NCBI GenBank assembly: GCA_019236545.1
Contig: JAFAIV010000189.1
Coordinates: 1-8,218 of the forward strand
Source of the DNA: Actinomycetota bacterium
Lineage (GTDB): Bacteria; Actinomycetota; Thermoleophilia; Gaiellales; Gaiellaceae
Reading direction: 5' to 3'
Length of the DNA stretch: 8,218 nucleotides
Every line of letters begins with the position of its first letter. The stretch's first letter is position 1. Positions 5,996 through 8,218 of the stretch are shown here, one piece after another. Position numbers and translations under genes: made by a program. The notes under the pieces were generated by a model, which saw only the letters and a program-made list of their open reading frames with translations, was not told the origin of the DNA and searched no databases.

Positions 5996-6723
5996 CTGCC
6001 GCCGAATCTACGGCGTCGGCTCGCGTACTCCTCGATCGAGGCGCGGAACTCGTCCGGCCCGAAGTCGGGCCAGAGGGTCTCCGTGAAGACGAATTCCGCG
6101 TACGCCGACTGCCAGAGCAGGAAGTTGGAGACGCGCAGCTCGCCCGAGGTGCGGATGACGAGATCCGGGTCGGGCATCTGCGGTGCGTAGAGGTTCCGGG
6201 CGATCGCGGCCTCGTCCACGTCCTCCGCGGCGGTGCCGTTCTCGATCAGCCGTCGCGCCGCCTCGACGAGCTCCGCCCGGCCGCCGTAGTCGAACGCGAT
6301 CCAGAGGTTGAGGCGCGTCTTCGCCGCGGTCGCCGCCTCGAGCGCGGCCATCCGCTCTTGGAGCCAGGCCGGCGCGCGGTCGCGGCGGCCGACGAAGCGG
6401 GTGCGGACACCCTGCGCGGCGAGGTCGTCGAGCTCGCGGTCGATCGTCTCCCCGAAGATCTCCATCAGCGCCTCGACCTCCTCGACCGAGCGCGTCCAGT
6501 TCTCGGTCGAGAACGCGTAGACCGTCAGCGACTCGACGCCGAGGTCGATCGCCGTCTCGACGACCGGCCGCAGCGCGCGCGAGCCGGCGCGGTGACCATC
6601 CGCGACGCCGAGCCCGCGCGCGCGCGCCCAGCGGCCGTTCCCGTCCATCACGATCGCGACGTTCGGCGCGAGCTCGGTCGCGACGGCTGCCTGCCCCGGT
6701 GCGGAGTGCGGCGCACTCTCCAG
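5992..6723 (-). CDS. uppS: Polyprenyl (undecaprenyl) diphosphate synthase, apparent CTG start
   Basis: UppS is a cytosolic cis-prenyltransferase that extends farnesyl diphosphate with isopentenyl units to make the undecaprenyl carrier used in cell wall synthesis. Motifs are DGNGRW (27-32, with D27 as the catalytic aspartate), GHRAG (43-47), YAFSTENW (69-76), DYGGR (145-149), IRTSGELRVSNF (190-201) and E210 with LWPDF (217-221). The tail RRRRFGG is typical. The first ATG or GTG in frame is a GTG at 6651, which would remove the first beta strand just before the catalytic aspartate. Upstream the frame has no ATG, GTG or TTG. CTG at 6723, six bases after GGAGGT (6735-6730), gives a 243-residue protein of normal length, so I chose it. 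A sequencing error is the alternative. In many actinobacteria uppS lies elsewhere; here it sits between frr and cdsA as in Firmicutes. Chain length and cis specificity are inferred from the family. Confidence 0.93.
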   Translation of the reverse strand: MESAPHSAPGQAAVATELAPNVAIVMDGNGRWARARGLGVADGHRAGSRALRPVVETAIDLGVESLTVYAFSTENWTRSVEEVEALMEIFGETIDRELDDLAAQGVRTRFVGRRDRAPAWLQERMAALEAATAAKTRLNLWIAFDYGGRAELVEAARRLIENGTAAEDVDEAAIARNLYAPQMPDPDLVIRTSGELRVSNFLLWQSAYAEFVFTETLWPDFGPDEFRASIEEYASRRRRFGGR

Positions 6724-6725
6724 GG

Positions 6726-7289
6726 TCAGACCTCCATCACCTCGGCTTCCTTGTGCTTCAGGAGCTCGTCGATCTGCCTCGTGTGCTCGTCCGTCAGCTC
6801 CTGAACCTTCACCTCGCCGCGGTGCTCCTCGTCGGCTCCGACGTCGCCCTTGTCCACCAGATCCTTGAGGTGGCGCATCGTGTCGCGGCGGATGTCTCGG
6901 ACGGCGACGCGATGCTCCTCGGCGAGGTTGCGCACGACCTTGACGAGCTCCTTGCGCCGCTCCTCGGTCAGCTGCGGGATCGGGAGGCGGATCAGCTTGC
7001 CGTCGTTCGACGGCGTCAGGCCGAGGTCGGACTCCTGGATCGCCTTCTCGATCGACTTGATCGAGCTCGGGTCGAACGGCTGGATCGTGAGCATGCGCGG
7101 CTCGGGGACGTTGATCGTCGCGAGCTGCCGCAGCGGCGTCGGCGTGCCGTAGTAGTCGACCTCGATCCGGTCGAGGAGGGACGCGGAGGCGCGGCCTGTG
7201 CGGACGGTGCCGAACTCGGAGCGCGCGTGCTCGACGGACTTGTCCATCTTGTCGCGCGCGGTTGCGATCAGCTCGTCGACGGTCGCCAT
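6726..7289 (-). CDS. frr: Ribosome recycling factor
   Basis: RRF works with EF-G to split the ribosome from mRNA after termination. The 187-residue product matches the usual length of about 185. The long helical domain I is formed by the N and C termini. The conserved RTGRAS is at 30-35, and the small beta domain II covers about 31-104, including DYYGTPTPL (45-53) and PLPIPQLTEE-like sequence (102-110). The charged helix RRKELVKVVRN (111-121) and VRDIRRD (130-136) are typical. The start ATG is supported by AGGAGGG (7306-7300), which overlaps the pyrH stop codon. Spacing is slightly long at ten bases, and an AGGG closer in could also serve. Its own last codons supply the GGAGGT that serves uppS, so frr termination and uppS initiation are probably linked. 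Confidence 0.97.
   Translation of the reverse strand: MATVDELIATARDKMDKSVEHARSEFGTVRTGRASASLLDRIEVDYYGTPTPLRQLATINVPEPRMLTIQPFDPSSIKSIEKAIQESDLGLTPSNDGKLIRLPIPQLTEERRKELVKVVRNLAEEHRVAVRDIRRDTMRHLKDLVDKGDVGADEEHRGEVKVQELTDEHTRQIDELLKHKEAEVMEV
6730..6735 (-). promoter_or_regulatory. Shine-Dalgarno sequence deciding the uppS start
   Basis: GGAGGT on the coding strand (6735-6730) is a near-perfect anti-16S match located in the last two sense codons of frr. It lies six bases before the CTG at 6723 and about 78 bases before the next conventional start (GTG 6651), so it supports the CTG. Confidence 0.6.
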
Positions 7290-7299
7290 CTGCCCTGTG

Positions 7300-7306
7300 C
7301 CCTCCT
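7300..7306 (-). promoter_or_regulatory. Ribosome binding site of frr
   Basis: AGGAGGG (7306-7300) shares its first bases with the TAG stop of pyrH and lies ten bases before the frr ATG. It is the clearest conventional ribosome binding site in the window apart from the one serving uppS. Confidence 0.55.
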
Positions 7307-8063
7307 AGTCGGTCCGGATGATCGTGCCGACCTCCTCGCCGGCGACGACGCGGGAGACGTTCCCCTCCGCCAGCTCGAACACGTGGATGGTCAGCCTGTT
7401 GTCCATGCAGAGCGAGAGCGCGGTCGTGTCCATGACCTTCAGCCCTCGCTCGATCGCCTCCAGGTGCGTCAGCCGCGGCAGGAACGTCGCGTTCGGGTCG
7501 GTGCGCGGGTCGCTGTCGTAGACGCCCTGCACGCCGTGCTTCGCCATCAGGATCGCGTCCGCCCCGATCTCGAGCGCGCGCAGCGCCGCCGCGGTGTCGG
7601 TCGTGAAATACGGGTTGCCGGTGCCTGCGGCGAAGATGACGACGCGGCCCTTCTCGAGGTGCCGGATCGCGCGGCGGCGGATGTACGGCTCCGCGACCTC
7701 GGAGACCGTGATCGCCGAGAGGACGCGCGTCGCGGCGCCGTCCTTCTCCAGCGCGTCCTGGAGCGCGAGCGCGTTCAGGAGCGTGGCCAGCATCCCGGCG
7801 TAGTCCGCCGTGGCGCGGTCCATGCCCTCGGCCGCGGCGGCGAGGCCGCGGTAGAAGTTGCCGGCGCCGACGACGATCGCGACGTCCACGCCCTCGGCGC
7901 GGACGGCCGCGATCTCGTTGGCGAGGCTGCGCGTGACCGCGGCATCGATGCCGTGGTCGCGCGAGCCCATCAACGCCTCGCCCGAGAGCTTTAGGAGGAC
8001 GCGCCGGAAGGCGGGCGCCCCGGACGCCGCGGACGAGACGGCTTCCTCGGGCTGGACGGTCAT
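7305..8063 (-). CDS. pyrH: UMP kinase (uridylate kinase)
   Basis: PyrH phosphorylates UMP to UDP with ATP. It belongs to the amino acid kinase fold and usually forms a hexamer regulated by UTP and GTP. The 252-residue product shows KLSGEAL (25-31), the nucleotide-binding glycine loop VVGAGNFYRG (64-73), DRATADYAGML (82-92) contacting UMP, and AAGTGNPYFTTDTAA (145-159) with VYDSDPR (181-187) in the ATP-binding half. The glycine loop reads GAGN where most family members have GGGN. An N-terminal extension of about 18 residues, rich in Ala and Ser, precedes the first strand and is probably disordered. The ATG overlaps the tsf stop in ATGA, and no Shine-Dalgarno is seen, so translation probably depends on ribosomes leaving tsf. 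It is followed by frr after 15 bases, the standard tsf-pyrH-frr order. Confidence 0.97.
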   Translation of the reverse strand: MTVQPEEAVSSAASGAPAFRRVLLKLSGEALMGSRDHGIDAAVTRSLANEIAAVRAEGVDVAIVVGAGNFYRGLAAAAEGMDRATADYAGMLATLLNALALQDALEKDGAATRVLSAITVSEVAEPYIRRRAIRHLEKGRVVIFAAGTGNPYFTTDTAAALRALEIGADAILMAKHGVQGVYDSDPRTDPNATFLPRLTHLEAIERGLKVMDTTALSLCMDNRLTIHVFELAEGNVSRVVAGEEVGTIIRTD

Positions 8064-8218
8064 CCGGCGACGGAGAAGCGCTGGAACTCCAGCACCTCGG
8101 CCCCGGCCTCCTGCAGCACCTGGCCGACGTTCTTGCTGTCGTCGTGGATCCAGGGCTGGTCGGCCAGCACGTTGGCGCCGAAGAACCGCTTGTTCAGCAT
8201 CCCGTCGACGATCTTCTC
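8060..8218 (-). CDS. tsf: Elongation factor Ts, C-terminal fragment
   Basis: The frame enters from the right edge and ends at a TGA that overlaps the pyrH ATG by four bases. The 52 visible residues fit the C-terminal part of EF-Ts, the nucleotide exchange factor for EF-Tu. They start EKIVDGMLNKRFF and continue through VLADQPWIHD, SKNVGQVLQEAGAEV and the terminal FQRFSVAG. The terminal RFSVAG and the position before pyrH are typical of EF-Ts lacking the C-terminal extension found in E. coli. The remaining N-terminal part lies beyond the window. rpsB would be expected further upstream, but this cannot be seen here. Confidence 0.93.
   Translation of the reverse strand, partial: EKIVDGMLNKRFFGANVLADQPWIHDDSKNVGQVLQEAGAEVLEFQRFSVAG

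Noticed and set aside
5992..6651. uppS starting at GTG 6651 (219 residues)
   Set aside because: This removes the first core strand and leaves almost nothing before the catalytic aspartate. There is no Shine-Dalgarno close by, whereas the CTG at 6723 has an excellent one.
1..8218. A hidden accessory system (defence, prophage, transposon, CRISPR, tRNA-linked integration)
   Set aside because: Well-known essential genes with tight spacing account for nearly all bases, with no composition shift, direct-repeat array, terminal inverted repeats or unassigned gene of meaningful length.

Overview
This window is a compact, GC-rich (about 70% by eye) stretch of bacterial chromosome. Every supportable gene lies on the minus strand, so transcription runs from high to low coordinates. 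I read it as a core housekeeping operon of an actinobacterium. Class Thermoleophilia or a relative is my best guess, from the actinobacterial flavour of the UppS, ProS and UMP kinase motifs and the very high GC. The taxon is an inference, not something the sequence proves.

In transcription order the genes are: tsf (only its 3' end, 8218-8060), pyrH (8063-7305), frr (7289-6726), uppS (6723-5992), cdsA (5995-5192), dxr (5174-4128), rseP (4131-2902), ispG (2842-1706) and proS (1689-28). The first nine codons of a further gene start at 28. Neighbours overlap by ATGA or GTGA (tsf/pyrH, uppS/cdsA, dxr/rseP), overlap by a single base in TGATG (proS/next gene), or are separated by 2-17 bases. The exception is a 59-base gap between rseP and ispG. 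No stretch of 300 bases lacks a gene. No RNA gene, mobile element, CRISPR array or integration site was seen.

The genes link translation with envelope lipid synthesis. EF-Ts, ribosome recycling factor and prolyl-tRNA synthetase serve translation, and UMP kinase feeds pyrimidine nucleotides. DXR and IspG are two steps of the MEP isoprenoid pathway. UppS turns isoprenoid units into the undecaprenyl carrier for the cell wall. CdsA makes CDP-diacylglycerol for phospholipids. RseP is a site-2 intramembrane protease. The layout resembles the Firmicutes order tsf-pyrH-frr-uppS-cdsA-dxr-rseP-proS, with ispG placed between rseP and proS.

I found no sign of an undescribed defence or mobile system. The points worth a second look are small: uppS apparently starts at CTG behind a strong Shine-Dalgarno sequence; DXR lacks about 30 residues in its NADPH domain; RseP carries an extra segment of about 65 residues before its second membrane helix; the proS start codon sits in the loop of a perfect GC hairpin; and the rseP-ispG junction has a hairpin followed by a -10-like element placed for a leaderless ispG transcript.
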